NCBI GenBank assembly: GCA_026184415.1
Contig: CM047941.1
Coordinates: 4,216,001 to 4,280,000 of the forward strand
DNA from: Trichothecium roseum
Lineage: Eukaryota; Ascomycota; Sordariomycetes; Hypocreales
Direction of reading: 5' to 3'
Length of the DNA stretch: 64,000 bases
Positions 11,478-20,787 of the stretch are shown here, in pieces; position 1 is the first letter of the stretch; the number at the start of each line of letters is the position of its first letter. A model generated the notes under the pieces. It was not told where the DNA came from and made no database searches. It was given only the letters and a program-made list of their open reading frames with translations. The position numbers and the translations under genes were made by a program.

Positions 11478-11866
11478 TTTTTCTTCTTCTCTTTTTTCTT
11501 CTTGTTCTTCTTTTTCTTTCTTTGAGACGGGGAGTTTGCGGCAAGGCTTTTGTGATAAAAAAGGGGCGTGGCTGTGATTTGTGTCTAGACGGGCTATGAG
11601 TTGAATTTGAGGGGGGAAAAAGTTGGTAGAGATTCTCTGAATGTCGCTCTTTAAATATATACATACCCCTTTGCTATCCGCTTCATTATGTGCTTGATAG
11701 ATAGGACCAACCCGCCATTGTCGTTGCTGTTCTTGTTTGTCGAGTTCGGGGGGGGGGGGGGGGGGGGGGGGTTGGGTAGGTGGGCGCAACATGAACAGAA
11801 CGAACACAAGTACAAGCGCTCGCTTTTGTTTGCCGGCGTCAACGGCAAAAAAACTACGCCTCGCTC
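11478..11866. other. Spacer with 24-G homopolymer
   Basis: Promoter side of the hypothetical gene and 3' side of the HAD gene. It holds a pyrimidine-rich tract (plus strand, about 11480-11522) just upstream of the start codon and the G24 run at 11748-11771. No gene seen. Confidence 0.6.
11748..11771 (+). repeat. Poly-G run, 24 bases
   Basis: An uninterrupted run of 24 G on the plus strand between two minus-strand genes. The exact length may be a sequencing or assembly estimate. Such a run can form a G-quadruplex. Confidence 0.85.
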
Positions 11867-12772
11867 TCATGCGGACACGCCCAGAACACCGCTCTGTTCA
11901 ATCTCGACGAAGTCGCGAGCCCAGTAGGTTTTCGGCTGCCCCCGCCCGTCATCCGGACAGTCGCTGACGTGGGGGACCGCGAGCCCGACCCGACGCAGCG
12001 ATGCGATGAGCGGCGAGTCCTCTTCGCTGGAGGCGATGACCGCGCCTCCCAGCACCACGCACTCCAGGTCCGTGGGTGAGTCCCCAAAGTAAATGGTCCT
12101 CCTGTCCTGCTGCGCCGCCTCCGAGTCGGACCCATGGTTTCCGCCGCCGCCGCTGCTGCTGTTCAGGACCTTCTTTTTGCCCGAGGAGCTCGTCAGGGGT
12201 CGACGGCCCAGACACTCAGGCCCCCCTATCGTGCCGTCAGGATTGACCTCGTTGGCGACCACCTCCCCCGACATCTTCAGAGGGTGAATGACGCCCTCGA
12301 TAAACGCTCCGGACCAGTTGATGCTGATGATGCCCGTCTCCCACCCCTCCCTCTCCGCCAGCGCGACCACATCCTCGAAGCCTCGCCTGATCACCACGTC
12401 CCCCCTCCGCCGCGCCTCGACCCCCATCCCGAAGAGGTCCTCCCTCGTCAACCCCGCGAAGACCCCGGACCCGCCCACGCGCTCCAGCGACGCCATCTCC
12501 AGCCCCTTGGAGCCCTCGAGGTACGCGGCCTCGGCCTCCACCGTGCGGCGCTCTCCCGCCGCGGGCGCGAAGCCCTTCTGGTAGGCCTTCAGGTCGTCTA
12601 TGTAGGCCCTGACCACCTCGGCCCAGGCGACGTCGAGGTCGGCGGCGGCGGCGGCGGCGTCGTCGCGGCGCTTTTCCTTTTGGAACCTGATGGCCGACTG
12701 CGCGAGCGTCGAGATTGTGTCCTTTTGCGTAATGGTGCCGTCAAAGTCGAATACCAATTTCATATTGGGCAT
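11867..12772 (-). CDS. HAD-superfamily phosphatase (phosphoserine phosphatase/MtnX-like)
   Basis: Predicted Mg-dependent phosphomonoesterase of the haloacid dehalogenase fold, single exon, 301 residues. Motif I is LVFDFDGTITQKDT near residues 6-19, with both catalytic Asp present. Motif II is likely the Ser of GIISINWSG. The motif III lysine is not certain. Motif IV is YFGDSPTDLECVV near residue 240. A Ser/Gly-rich insert (KKKVLNSSSGGGGNHG) separates motifs II and IV. This architecture resembles fungal proteins annotated as phosphoserine phosphatase-like or 2-hydroxy-3-keto-5-methylthiopentenyl-1-phosphate phosphatase-like; the substrate cannot be decided. A second in-frame Met at 12763 could also be used. 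It lies just upstream of the Cys-motif hypothetical gene on the same strand; no functional link is evident. Confidence 0.88.
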   Translation of the reverse strand: MPNMKLVFDFDGTITQKDTISTLAQSAIRFQKEKRRDDAAAAAADLDVAWAEVVRAYIDDLKAYQKGFAPAAGERRTVEAEAAYLEGSKGLEMASLERVGGSGVFAGLTREDLFGMGVEARRRGDVVIRRGFEDVVALAEREGWETGIISINWSGAFIEGVIHPLKMSGEVVANEVNPDGTIGGPECLGRRPLTSSSGKKKVLNSSSGGGGNHGSDSEAAQQDRRTIYFGDSPTDLECVVLGGAVIASSEEDSPLIASLRRVGLAVPHVSDCPDDGRGQPKTYWARDFVEIEQSGVLGVSA

Positions 12773-13384
12773 ATGTAGATCGGGTGAGAGGGAGAGGGAG
12801 AGAGTGTGTGTATGTATGTCCAAGGCTTTGGCTGCTCGATGATTATAAACAGTGGTGAGCTTGAGAATAGCAGAGGGAGGGAAAGCGAGATATTGGTGTC
12901 GGAGAAACATTGGAAGGGCGGGAGAATATTTGTATGTTCCAGTGGGGTAAGCTGGTAAGAATGACGAGGAAAGCCGCAAACGGATAACTCGTATTTCAAG
13001 ACAAACACGATCTGTTAACACTTTTCCACCCAAAGTTTGTGACTTGGGGTAAATTTTTTAGAAGGACTAACAACATTTATCATGACGATTAAAAATACCG
13101 AGATTAGTTGATAATATAAAGAGATTGGAAGACAAGTATGACTGCCAAAACGAACGCATCGAAACCGCCACGACGTAAAGGGTCCTCCTCTCGGCAAATC
13201 CCCCAAGTCTATAAGCGTAAAAGGGTATAGCATCATCCTTTCCATACTGCAGAAACAACCAGAAACGCCATTCTTGCCCATTCCAAACGCCTGAGCCGGG
13301 TATTCCCAGCTCTTTGCCATAAGTGCCCTCCTTTTGGCCCTGTCTATAGTCTGTAGGTAGTAGTAGTGAGTACGGGCATGGCCT
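12773..13384. other. Intergenic, no gene seen
   Basis: Promoter side of the HAD gene (with an AG/GT-rich tract at 12783-12815) and 3' flank of TFIIF beta. Minus-strand open frames here have no recognisable composition. Confidence 0.5.
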
Positions 13385-14740
13385 TCAAGAAGGAATGACG
13401 TCCTCCATCTCCTCCCCTTCATCATCGTCGTCAACAGCAGCAGCCTGGGCCTGAGCAGTCTTGTACGAGTCGTCGTCCTTGTAAGCGTCGCTTAGCGTGT
13501 AGTGGTTGGCAAAAGGACCACTCTTCACCAGCACCGCAATACCCTCGAGCAGTTGACGCAGGTAAGCATCTGGCTGCTTCGTCGTCTGCCGCAGGGCCTT
13601 GATGGACCAATACTGATACTGCTTGAAACAGTCGAATAGCAAGTCCAAAGCGACGTTTTGGGCGAGACGGACGGCCCTGTTGGCCTCCGTTTTCTTAGGC
13701 TTGGCAACCGGGGGCGTGTTTTTCTGTGTCCTGGCGTTAGTACAAAGGGCCACCATAATGGACAAGAGGCTATCGTGTCTGTGCCGGGTTTTACTTACGA
13801 TAAAGTCATTCTGCCAAGCAATTCCAGAGCCGGTGCCAGCGCGGATGACATTCATGTTGCCCTTCTTGCCAATAATCTCCACCTTCTGCTTCCCGTCCTC
13901 CATCTGGAAGATTTGCTGCGCCAGCAGGCGTGATTCTTGGTCTTTGTCACGGGGCTCAACACGCATGTCATAGCGAACTTTGCCAAATATCCTCGTCTTC
14001 TCTAATTGCAGGATAGATCGTCAGCATTGTTAACGCAGCATGAATCGCGGGATGAACTAACTGGGTATGGCCTTGCGGTAGTACGGCTGCCATCGACTCT
14101 TCCGGTCGTAGGCGGGCTTGTTGGTACGCTCTTGCTTGGGCCTCAATATCGAGGCCGGCATTCCTGCGGCAATAGCCTGTTGTCTTGCCTTATTCCTCGC
14201 CTTGAACCCGGGAAGATCTTCTTCACTAAAGATGAAATGGTTCTCCATGGAGTGGTTCTGTAGGTCGAGGTCGTATTCCTTGGGCATGAGCTGATGTTCG
14301 GGGACTTGCGAGTCCAGAAGCATACGCAGCTTTGTCTAAAAAGGGAGGACAGGGAAGAGAAGGAAACCCCGTTAGCTTTCAATGCAACCGAGAAAACAGC
14401 AAAAACACAACAACTCTTGCAGAAATCAAGGTGGGTTTCATACAGCTTGGTTGCCGTCCGCATCGGTCTCCGCCCAGGTCCGGATCGTGCCAATTTGTAT
14501 CTCGTCGTCGTCGCCCAGGCGCTCCACCATCTTGGTCCATTCCTGCCACATGTACTTGGGCACGCGCGCGAGGTAGATGTTCTCAAAGGCGTTGCGGAAC
14601 TGGTTCTTGTCGTAGAACTCGAGGTCGCCGGCATCCTCGTAAAGGTCTTCGTCCGCGGGGGTGCCTGCTGGAGGCGAGAGCCCGGGCTCCTCCTTGATCT
14701 CGGTCTTGATCTCGGTCTTGATTTGGGGTGCGTCGGACAT
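13385..14740 (-). CDS. tfg2: Transcription initiation factor IIF subunit beta (RAP30/Tfg2)
   Basis: Small subunit of TFIIF, which binds RNA polymerase II and escorts it into the preinitiation complex. Exons on the minus strand: 14740-14444, 14335-14062, 14001-13799, 13723-13385, giving 370 residues with all phases matching. The N-terminal dimerisation part includes LEFYDKNQFRNAFENIYLARVPKYMWQEW. The centre has PKEYDLDLQNHSMENHFIFSE and KTRIFGKVRYDMRVEPRD. The C-terminal winged helix is clear: ALDLLFDCFKQYQYWSIKAL followed by TKQPDAYLRQLLEGIAVLVKSG and the tail HYTLSDAYK. The tail is acidic (DDDDEGEEMEDV). The N-terminus holds a tandem IKTEIKTEIKEEP stretch of SUMO-motif type. It is divergent from Elongin A across a 956-base spacer. 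Confidence 0.94.
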
Positions 14741-15696
14741 GATGGCGGCCGTCCGAGTCAAGGGGTTTTTTTTTGGTGGTTTGTTGTTCTTCTTTTATTT
14801 CTTCTCTCCTTTGTGACGGGGAGAGTGGCGATTTCCAAAGTAAAATACAAGTCGGCGCGCGTCTCTGGAGGTTTCCCTAGTCGCAAGTCCTGGCACTGTC
14901 GACTCCTCTTGAGTTGCTTGAGGCGCTCACTGGTCTATGGGGGGGGATAAATATTTGGAAGAGAATAAGAGTGAATTTCGAGTCAATAAGCTAAGAAATC
15001 GAAACTGCGGGTAACGATGCACTATATGGTATAAGCTCGCGAAGTTTGATGATGGTGAATTTAAAGGTGAGGTCAGACCGTGCGCCTCGAAGCCTAGTAC
15101 CAATTACACCCCCCTCGAAATGACTTTTTGCGCCAAGCTTGCGCCGATTGGGCCGTAAAGTGGTGCCAAAGATTATACTCCTCTCCGTTCCCCCAGTGAA
15201 CCTCGGCCGCATTGCTCCGTACTCCGTACTCCGGAATACACTTCCAACCTTACTGCCGGCTTGCTCTCTCTCTCTCTCTCTCTCTTCCCAACCTACGGAG
15301 TACTTATACATATAATTCATAATTGCGAGGTTATTAGGCAGATCTCTCTCACTATAATTCTTTGGCTTCTCTTTGTTGCCCTTTTCTCATTGTCACTCTC
15401 TTTCACATCAGCTTAAAATCACCTTGCAGCGCGCCGTAGCGTCAGCCACACTCGTATATTGACTAAACCCGGAATTGGAGAACAATGACAACCCTCCATT
15501 CACTTTTCCTATTGCGCCCACGATAAATGGTCCATCGGTTATTGAACAAACCTCTGTTCTAGTTGAACGTGACTCAGTTCTCACCTTGAGCGTTACAGGG
15601 CATTGCACACAACCAGTACCACCCCTGCTGCCAACCTTCTCCTTCTTTTTCTCCCTCTTTTTTTCTTTTCTTCTTTTTCTTCTTCTCTTTTCCACC
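14741..15696. promoter_or_regulatory. Bidirectional promoter region of TFIIF beta and Elongin A
   Basis: Head-to-head spacer between two RNA polymerase II transcription genes. It has a (CT)n microsatellite at 15264-15285, a triple tandem TCCGTAC repeat at 15214-15233, another TACGGAGTAC at 15294-15303, and a long pyrimidine tract (15640-15692) directly before the Elongin A start, as is common in fungal promoters/5' leaders. Confidence 0.55.
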
Positions 15697-16920
15697 ATGC
15701 CAATCAAATCCCTAGTCGAACTCGCCACGATAGTCATCATGAAGAACATCCGACAACTCACCACCGTGGGCGAGGACATGCCCTACGAAAACGTCCGCGA
15801 AATCCTCCTCCGCGTCGACGACGCCAAGCAGCTGCGCGAGATCGAGCTCAACTCCCCCCAGCTGCAGGGCCAAACCGCCGAGTGCTGGCTGCGCCTCATC
15901 GAGAAGGAGTTCCCCCTCGAGTACAAGGCCACGGCCTACAAGCCGTCGGACCCGACCAAGTGGCACCGCGTGTGGGAGAAGTACAAGAGGGAGCACGACA
16001 AGGCCCTCTACGAGAGCGAGATGAAGCTCAAGAACGCCCTCATGGGCCTGAAGCAGGACAAGGAGGAGAACAAGAGCCGCATCGTGGAGAACAAGCTCCT
16101 ACCCAGGAAACCTCCCAAGAGCCGCGCCTCGTCCTCTTCACGGTTGGCCTTCTCCGCGGGCAGTCGCACTAGCACGGCGACGAGCGCGGGCATTCTCCGC
16201 AAGGTCAAGAGGGAGGCTAGGGAATACGCCAACATGCGCGCCCTATCCAAGCCCGTCGTGTCACGCCCGCTCAACAACCAGATCGAGGCTCCCCGCTCGA
16301 TGCTCGAGGCCCGCCGCAGGGAGGCGCTGCCCGATGGCATGCCCAAGGCTCCCGTCCCGGAAACGAAGCCGGCCAAGAAGATGCTGTCGGTCGAGGAGTT
16401 GGAACGGAACTCGGCCGTCGACGAACACAACAGAAAAGCCATGATCATCTCCGATTCCGAGTCCGACGACGAAGACCACGATCCCATCTTTGACGAACCG
16501 GCACCGAGAAGCAAGCCCGCCGCTAAACCATTAGCCAAACCTACCAAGCCCACCACATCCGCCTCTCTGCTCAAGCCTAGGTCACGACCTTCGGCTCAAG
16601 AAGCCAGGCCCAGCGCCTCGACAGCAAAGCCCAGCCACGATAAGGCCAGGGCACCCAAGCCCGAGGAAACAGCCAAACAGTCACCCCCCACGCCCCTCAA
16701 GGCTACATCGTCGGCGACTACAAAGAGGCCCGCCTCTTCCGGCTTGATGTCAAAGTTTGGCGCCAAGGCTATCAAGAAGACGCACACTATTCAGCCCAAA
16801 CCGGCGACTCCCGGCCCTGCAGCGTCGGACCCTGCGCCGTCCGCCACGCCCCCGGCCGAAGCCGCCCGACCCCCAAAGAGAAAGGCCGTCGATGTGTTCA
16901 TGAGGCCCAAGAGGCGCTAG
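15697..16920 (+). CDS. ela1: Elongin-A (RNA polymerase II transcription factor SIII subunit A)
   Basis: Elongin A binds Elongin C through a BC-box and stimulates elongation or forms a ubiquitin ligase acting on stalled RNA polymerase II. Single exon, 407 residues. The N-terminal Elongin-A domain is clear: SLVELATIVIMKNIRQL (BC-box-like), then DMPYENVREILLRVDDAKQL, IELNSPQLQGQTAECWLRLI and KEFPLEYKATAYKPSDPTKW. The remaining three quarters are basic, Lys/Pro/Ala-rich and disordered, with an acidic patch (ISDSESDDEDHDPIFDE) and a basic C-terminus ending MRPKRR. The frame is open upstream to 15475, but the Met at 15697 has a CCACC context and begins the conserved domain; the upstream part translates as poly-Phe/Ser. 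Confidence 0.9.
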   Translation: MPIKSLVELATIVIMKNIRQLTTVGEDMPYENVREILLRVDDAKQLREIELNSPQLQGQTAECWLRLIEKEFPLEYKATAYKPSDPTKWHRVWEKYKREHDKALYESEMKLKNALMGLKQDKEENKSRIVENKLLPRKPPKSRASSSSRLAFSAGSRTSTATSAGILRKVKREAREYANMRALSKPVVSRPLNNQIEAPRSMLEARRREALPDGMPKAPVPETKPAKKMLSVEELERNSAVDEHNRKAMIISDSESDDEDHDPIFDEPAPRSKPAAKPLAKPTKPTTSASLLKPRSRPSAQEARPSASTAKPSHDKARAPKPEETAKQSPPTPLKATSSATTKRPASSGLMSKFGAKAIKKTHTIQPKPATPGPAASDPAPSATPPAEAARPPKRKAVDVFMRPKRR

Positions 16921-17504
16921 TCTTTTTCGTGTTCACCCTGTTGTTTTGCCCTTTTATTTTTATAGACGTTTTTATGGCTTTGCTTCGTTTATTTTCCTGT
17001 CCGTTACATTGCAAGGTGTTCTGGTCTGGCAAGGTGGAATCCCTATTAGGTTCGATTCCGGAGTTATCTGCATATACCACATAGACTGTACATTAATGAA
17101 CCCATGAACCTCTTCAATACGGAGAGAAATTATGAGCTTAATAATCTCTGTGCCTTCTCGCTTCTCTATCCTTTCCCCTCGAGTCCCGGCCATGTATTTA
17201 ATAAAAAAAAACAAGGTGAATGGTCGATGGCCGTGATGTGCGCTGAAGGATGTATATCTCGACGTTCGTGATCTTCGCTCGTTATCTCCTCGCTCGTCCA
17301 GTGGCTACCATGCTCCATCAATGCCACGACTTCCCCGCCCCCTCCCAAATTAATTCCATCCGCCCAGGGTGGTACCCAAAAGCAACGGGTGTATTTCTTT
17401 CCCTCCTATTCCGCCGCTGTCCTCAGTAAAAACATCCTCTTCTATCCAGCGGTTTCTTTCAATCGTTCTTTTTCCATAGCGTCGCCCTTTTATTGTTTGT
17501 TTTT
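16921..17504. other. Convergent 3' flanks of Elongin A and NEDD8
   Basis: No gene seen. A sequence resembling a tRNA B box (GGTTCGATTCC at 17049) is present, but no cloverleaf can be drawn around it. Confidence 0.5.
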
Positions 17505-18211
17505 TCAAGCCAGCCCGCCACGCAGTGCCAGGACCAGATGCAGCGTGTCGCCGGGGACAAGGTTGTACTCGGCCGCAGTCTTGTCGTCGGTCCTGTAGAG
17601 GCCCATTATTAGCTTATTTCGAACTTGGCGCTTTCAACCCATCCTTCGTCGTTGGCTATCTATCCTCTCCCTTGGCTTCCTCGTATGTACAACACGAAGG
17701 AGGCATAGGGCGCCGGTTTCGCGGGGGTGATGGCATGGGGAATGGGGGGGGGGGGGGGGGGGGGGGGCGCTTTTCAGAGATATAGATTCGTACATTTGCT
17801 TTCCGCCGTGAATAAGACGCTGCTGCACCGGCGGAATGCCCTCCTTCTCCTCGACCTTTTCCTTGATCTGCGAGACCTATTGAAACAGAAACACACCGTT
17901 AGCAAACGTGAAACTCGGAGAGCCCTTTCAAGCCCGGAGAATCCTTTCCCGAAAAGAACGTCTGGGGTGCGAGAAAAAGCAGTCCAGCTCACCTTGTATT
18001 CCATCTCAATGTCAAGCTCAATCTCCTTCCCCGTCAGCGTGCGGACCCTATTTTCACTTTATCAGCTTTTGTTTTTCTTTATTTGTTTCCTCCTTCTTCA
18101 GCCATTCCTTTCTTCTCCCTTTATTTGGCAATGAGCCGTTGAGAGAGTTATGGGGGGGGCGACGTAGGAGCGTAGGAGCGGAGGGGGGCGAATATATTAC
18201 TTGATCAACAT
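17505..18211 (-). CDS. rub1: NEDD8/Rub1 ubiquitin-like modifier
   Basis: Small ubiquitin-like protein conjugated to cullins to activate cullin-RING ligases. The gene is broken into four exons on the minus strand: 18211-18201, 18047-17993, 17876-17794 and 17592-17505, giving 78 residues. The pieces are MLIK, VRTLTGKEIELDIEMEYK, VSQIKEKVEEKEGIPPVQQR, LIHGGKQM and then TDDKTAAEYNLVPGDTLHLV to LALRGGLA. The Gly-Gly conjugation site is followed by Leu-Ala, so the precursor needs trimming by a NEDD8 hydrolase (Yuh1/UCHL3 or Den1 type). The first exon codes only 11 bases. Intron 3 (17593-17793) holds the 24-G run at 17744-17767. The gene is easy to miss because no single exon exceeds 88 bases. Confidence 0.95.
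17744..17767 (+). repeat. Poly-G run, 24 bases, inside NEDD8 intron 3
   Basis: Uninterrupted G run on the plus strand, so C24 in the NEDD8 pre-mRNA, about 26 bases downstream of the 5' splice site of intron 3. The length may be imprecise in the assembly. Confidence 0.85.
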
Positions 18212-18833
18212 CTTGACGAAATCGGTCCTCTTTCTTTCCTTAAAGATACCGTCGTTCCTTGTTTTCCCGTTCGATAGAGTTCCCTTAGGTATGAAAAAAC
18301 AAGAGTGTTATATAATGCTTCGTCTATGCGCTTGCGGGCGTTTTTCTTGCCTTGTCGAATCGGTGATGCAGCTTTTTGGAAGTCGTCGAGGTTCGGTCTA
18401 TTATAGAGGCGGGAGAGAGTCCAAGTCGGTTTCCAATCATGGTGGGGTTGGGGGGCGCACCACCCACGCGCTCCGAGGTGGGGTTTGGGGGGGATAACCC
18501 AACCATGGAAGCCAGCTTCTAGGTGAGCAAGTTGCCAACTACACAGGTGCATCAAAGTCTGGTTTGTCAGCTTTCAGCGAGACTTGAAAACAACTACACA
18601 AATGGTAAACCCGTCGGATTCGCCAAGAGCCCGAATTATTGCCAAAGCCTGGCATAGTCATAGAGGATGCATTCATCTTCATAATCAACGGATTAGAGTA
18701 GTTGGATTTTTGCCATGCCATGCCCGGTCGTGTCCTATAAATACAAGCCTTCCTCTCATATCTTTACAAGAAAAGCGCCCCATTCCCCACCTCCAAAAAA
18801 GAGTAGTGTCGTCCGTGACAAGTCCGCTTGTTC
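18212..18833. other. NEDD8 promoter and prohibitin 3' flank
   Basis: Between two minus-strand genes. No credible coding frame; a G-rich patch lies at 18440-18495. Confidence 0.5.
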
Positions 18834-19960
18834 TTAATTTTGTTTCTTCTCGTTAGACGTATCAAAGACGTTCAAGCCCAGCCCCTCGGAGTCGAGCATG
18901 AGCCTGTTCTTGGCCCCGGCCTCCTGGAGCTGGGTGGCAATCAACCGCGCATTCTCAATCTTCTTGAGCTCCACGTAGGCCTTGCTCTTCTTAATGGCAT
19001 CACCGATGAGCTCGGCGGAGCGCGCTTCACCCTGGGCCTTGACGACCATGGCCTGCTTCTCCTGCCTCGCCTTGTCGACGATGAAAGCCGCGCGCTGGGC
19101 CTCTTGCTGGGCCACCTGCTTCGCCTCGACGGCAGCCGTGAACTCGGGCGAGAAGGCGAGATGCTATCCATGTACGATTAGCAAAGGACCAAACTTGGTG
19201 GCCGAAATAGGCATTGGGGGAGGGTAAACGCACCGTCAGGGAAACATCATCTAGGAGAATGTTGAATCGTGCGGCGCGCCTAGAGAGGTTCTCTCTCACG
19301 AGTCTGGCGACCATCTCACGCTGCGTAATCAGCTGGCTCGCATTGAACTGCGCCACGACGCTCTTGAGCACCTCATTGACGATGGATGGCAGTACGCGCT
19401 CGTCATAGTCCGTCCCGAGCGTCCTGTAGATCTGGGGCAGCGCATCTATCTGCGGCCGCGACAGCACACGACAGGTGATGTTGACCATCTGCAGGTCCTT
19501 GGTGCCCGTCAGGGAGGCTACGTTGCGGGGCTTAGCGCGGACGTCGTATACGACCGGTGTCTCGAACCAGGGGAAGTTGATGTGTGTTCCTATTATTCAG
19601 GCACTCTCGTCAGTCTAAGAAGAAAAGCACGCCCTGTCTCTCCGGACCATTTATGGTGGCCTGGAGGGGTATGAGGGCAAAGGGCGAAGGTGAATGGAGG
19701 GGCGTTTTACCTTCGGCGTAGATCTCCTTGCTAACACCACTGATCCTCCTGTACTTGATGGCTCGCTGACCACCGTCGACGTTAAAGAGCGAGTTGGCCA
19801 GCACAAGGCCACCTCCACCGAGCAGTACCGCCGCAGCAAGCATGCCGCCCGCTCCCTTGGGCATTTGAGGACCACCAGGGAAACCTCCGCGGCCGCCCTG
19901 CTGTTGCATCTGTCGCAGGCGGCGCATGGCCTCCTCTTGCCAGTTGTTGGGGCTCGACAT
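18834..19960 (-). CDS. phb2: Prohibitin-2
   Basis: Subunit of the mitochondrial inner-membrane prohibitin ring complex, which scaffolds cardiolipin-rich membrane and m-AAA protease. Exons on the minus strand: 19960-19711, 19589-19234, 19163-18834, giving 311 residues with matching phases. A Gly-rich N-terminus precedes a single membrane anchor (AAAVLLGGGGLVLANSLF, about residues 42-60). The SPFH/band-7 domain follows: VDGGQRAIKYRRISG, HINFPWFETPVVYDVRAKPR, LQMVNITCRVLSRPQ and YDERVLPSIVNEVLKSVVAQ. The C-terminal coiled coil runs from VAQQEAQRAAFIVDKARQEK to the KKIENARLIATQL region. Length and layout fit fungal Phb2 rather than Phb1, which lacks the extended Gly-rich N-terminus. Confidence 0.95.
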
Positions 19961-20787
19961 ATTTCGCTCTTTTCTTCCTGCGAATCCCTAGAAGATATTT
20001 GTGCGACGGAGGGTCGATTCGTAAACGCCGGGGGGGTATCGTCGTCGGACTTTTAGCTGGTGATGGAGATGGTGTGCGGTTGATGACCCGTTCGAGCTCT
20101 GCCTTTAGAGTGGGTCCAAAATTCTGGCCTGGCACCCTGGGCGCCATGGAACTCGTCCATTTGCTTGCGGGAGCTACGGACTCTACGGAGTGCCTGTCAG
20201 TTCTTACCCCGGATTTACAATGCTACCTATTCATTTACCCTACGGTTTATCAAAATATCAAAGTGTACGTCTTAATTGTCGTGATTTATGAAAAAACGTG
20301 TTGATTAGTGAGTGAAGGTAAACTACGAGCATTCAATTTTGATCAAGAAAGCCCTCTACGATTCTAATTTCTAAGCATTATATGAGCAACTACTTGTTGC
20401 TTACTCCGTACACTCGATGACAACCAACTTGGACTACTGATGTGACACCCATGTGACATTTGTACTTCAATCATCATAGTTCCTAATAAATAGGCACAAA
20501 ATTTCGTGATATCACAATATTTCTTTGTAGTGGTGTACCTGTAAGTGTGTATATACATGACAACATAATCCTTATTCATCATCGTATGCAAATCGAACGG
20601 GTATCTTCCAACGTCAACTCCTTTACTCATGCCTCATTGTACGAAAACATCGCCCCCATCACCTCATTCTTGCATGTGCACTTACATGCAAAGACGAGTG
20701 CGTACATATGTATAAACCAAACAGGACGGACAAATGAAAAGACTCTTCACGAAACGACGACGGTCGGTGGTTGGCACAGCTTGCCCT
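19961..20787. other. Intergenic, AT-rich, no gene seen
   Basis: Prohibitin promoter and 3' flank of the methyltransferase gene. Two TACGGAGT/ACTCCGTA motif copies occur near 20183 and 20402. The centre (20220-20620) is clearly AT-rich. Confidence 0.5.

Noticed and set aside
10614..11525. 303-codon plus-strand open frame opposite the Cys-motif hypothetical gene
   Set aside because: It consists of Arg/Gly repeats and poly-Phe created by low-complexity DNA on the other strand.
11478..11870. Upstream extension of the Cys-motif protein to a Met at 11870
   Set aside because: The extension is poly-Pro and Lys/Glu-rich, overlaps the stop of the HAD gene, and the conserved head begins exactly at the Met at 11477.
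12134..12778. 214-codon plus-strand open frame opposite the HAD phosphatase
   Set aside because: Antisense shadow of a gene with intact catalytic motifs.
15475..15696. Upstream extension of Elongin A
   Set aside because: It translates a pyrimidine-rich leader into Phe/Ser runs; the Met at 15697 has a good context and starts the domain.
17041..17075. tRNA B-box-like GGTTCGATTCC
   Set aside because: No A box at the right distance and no pairing acceptor stem.
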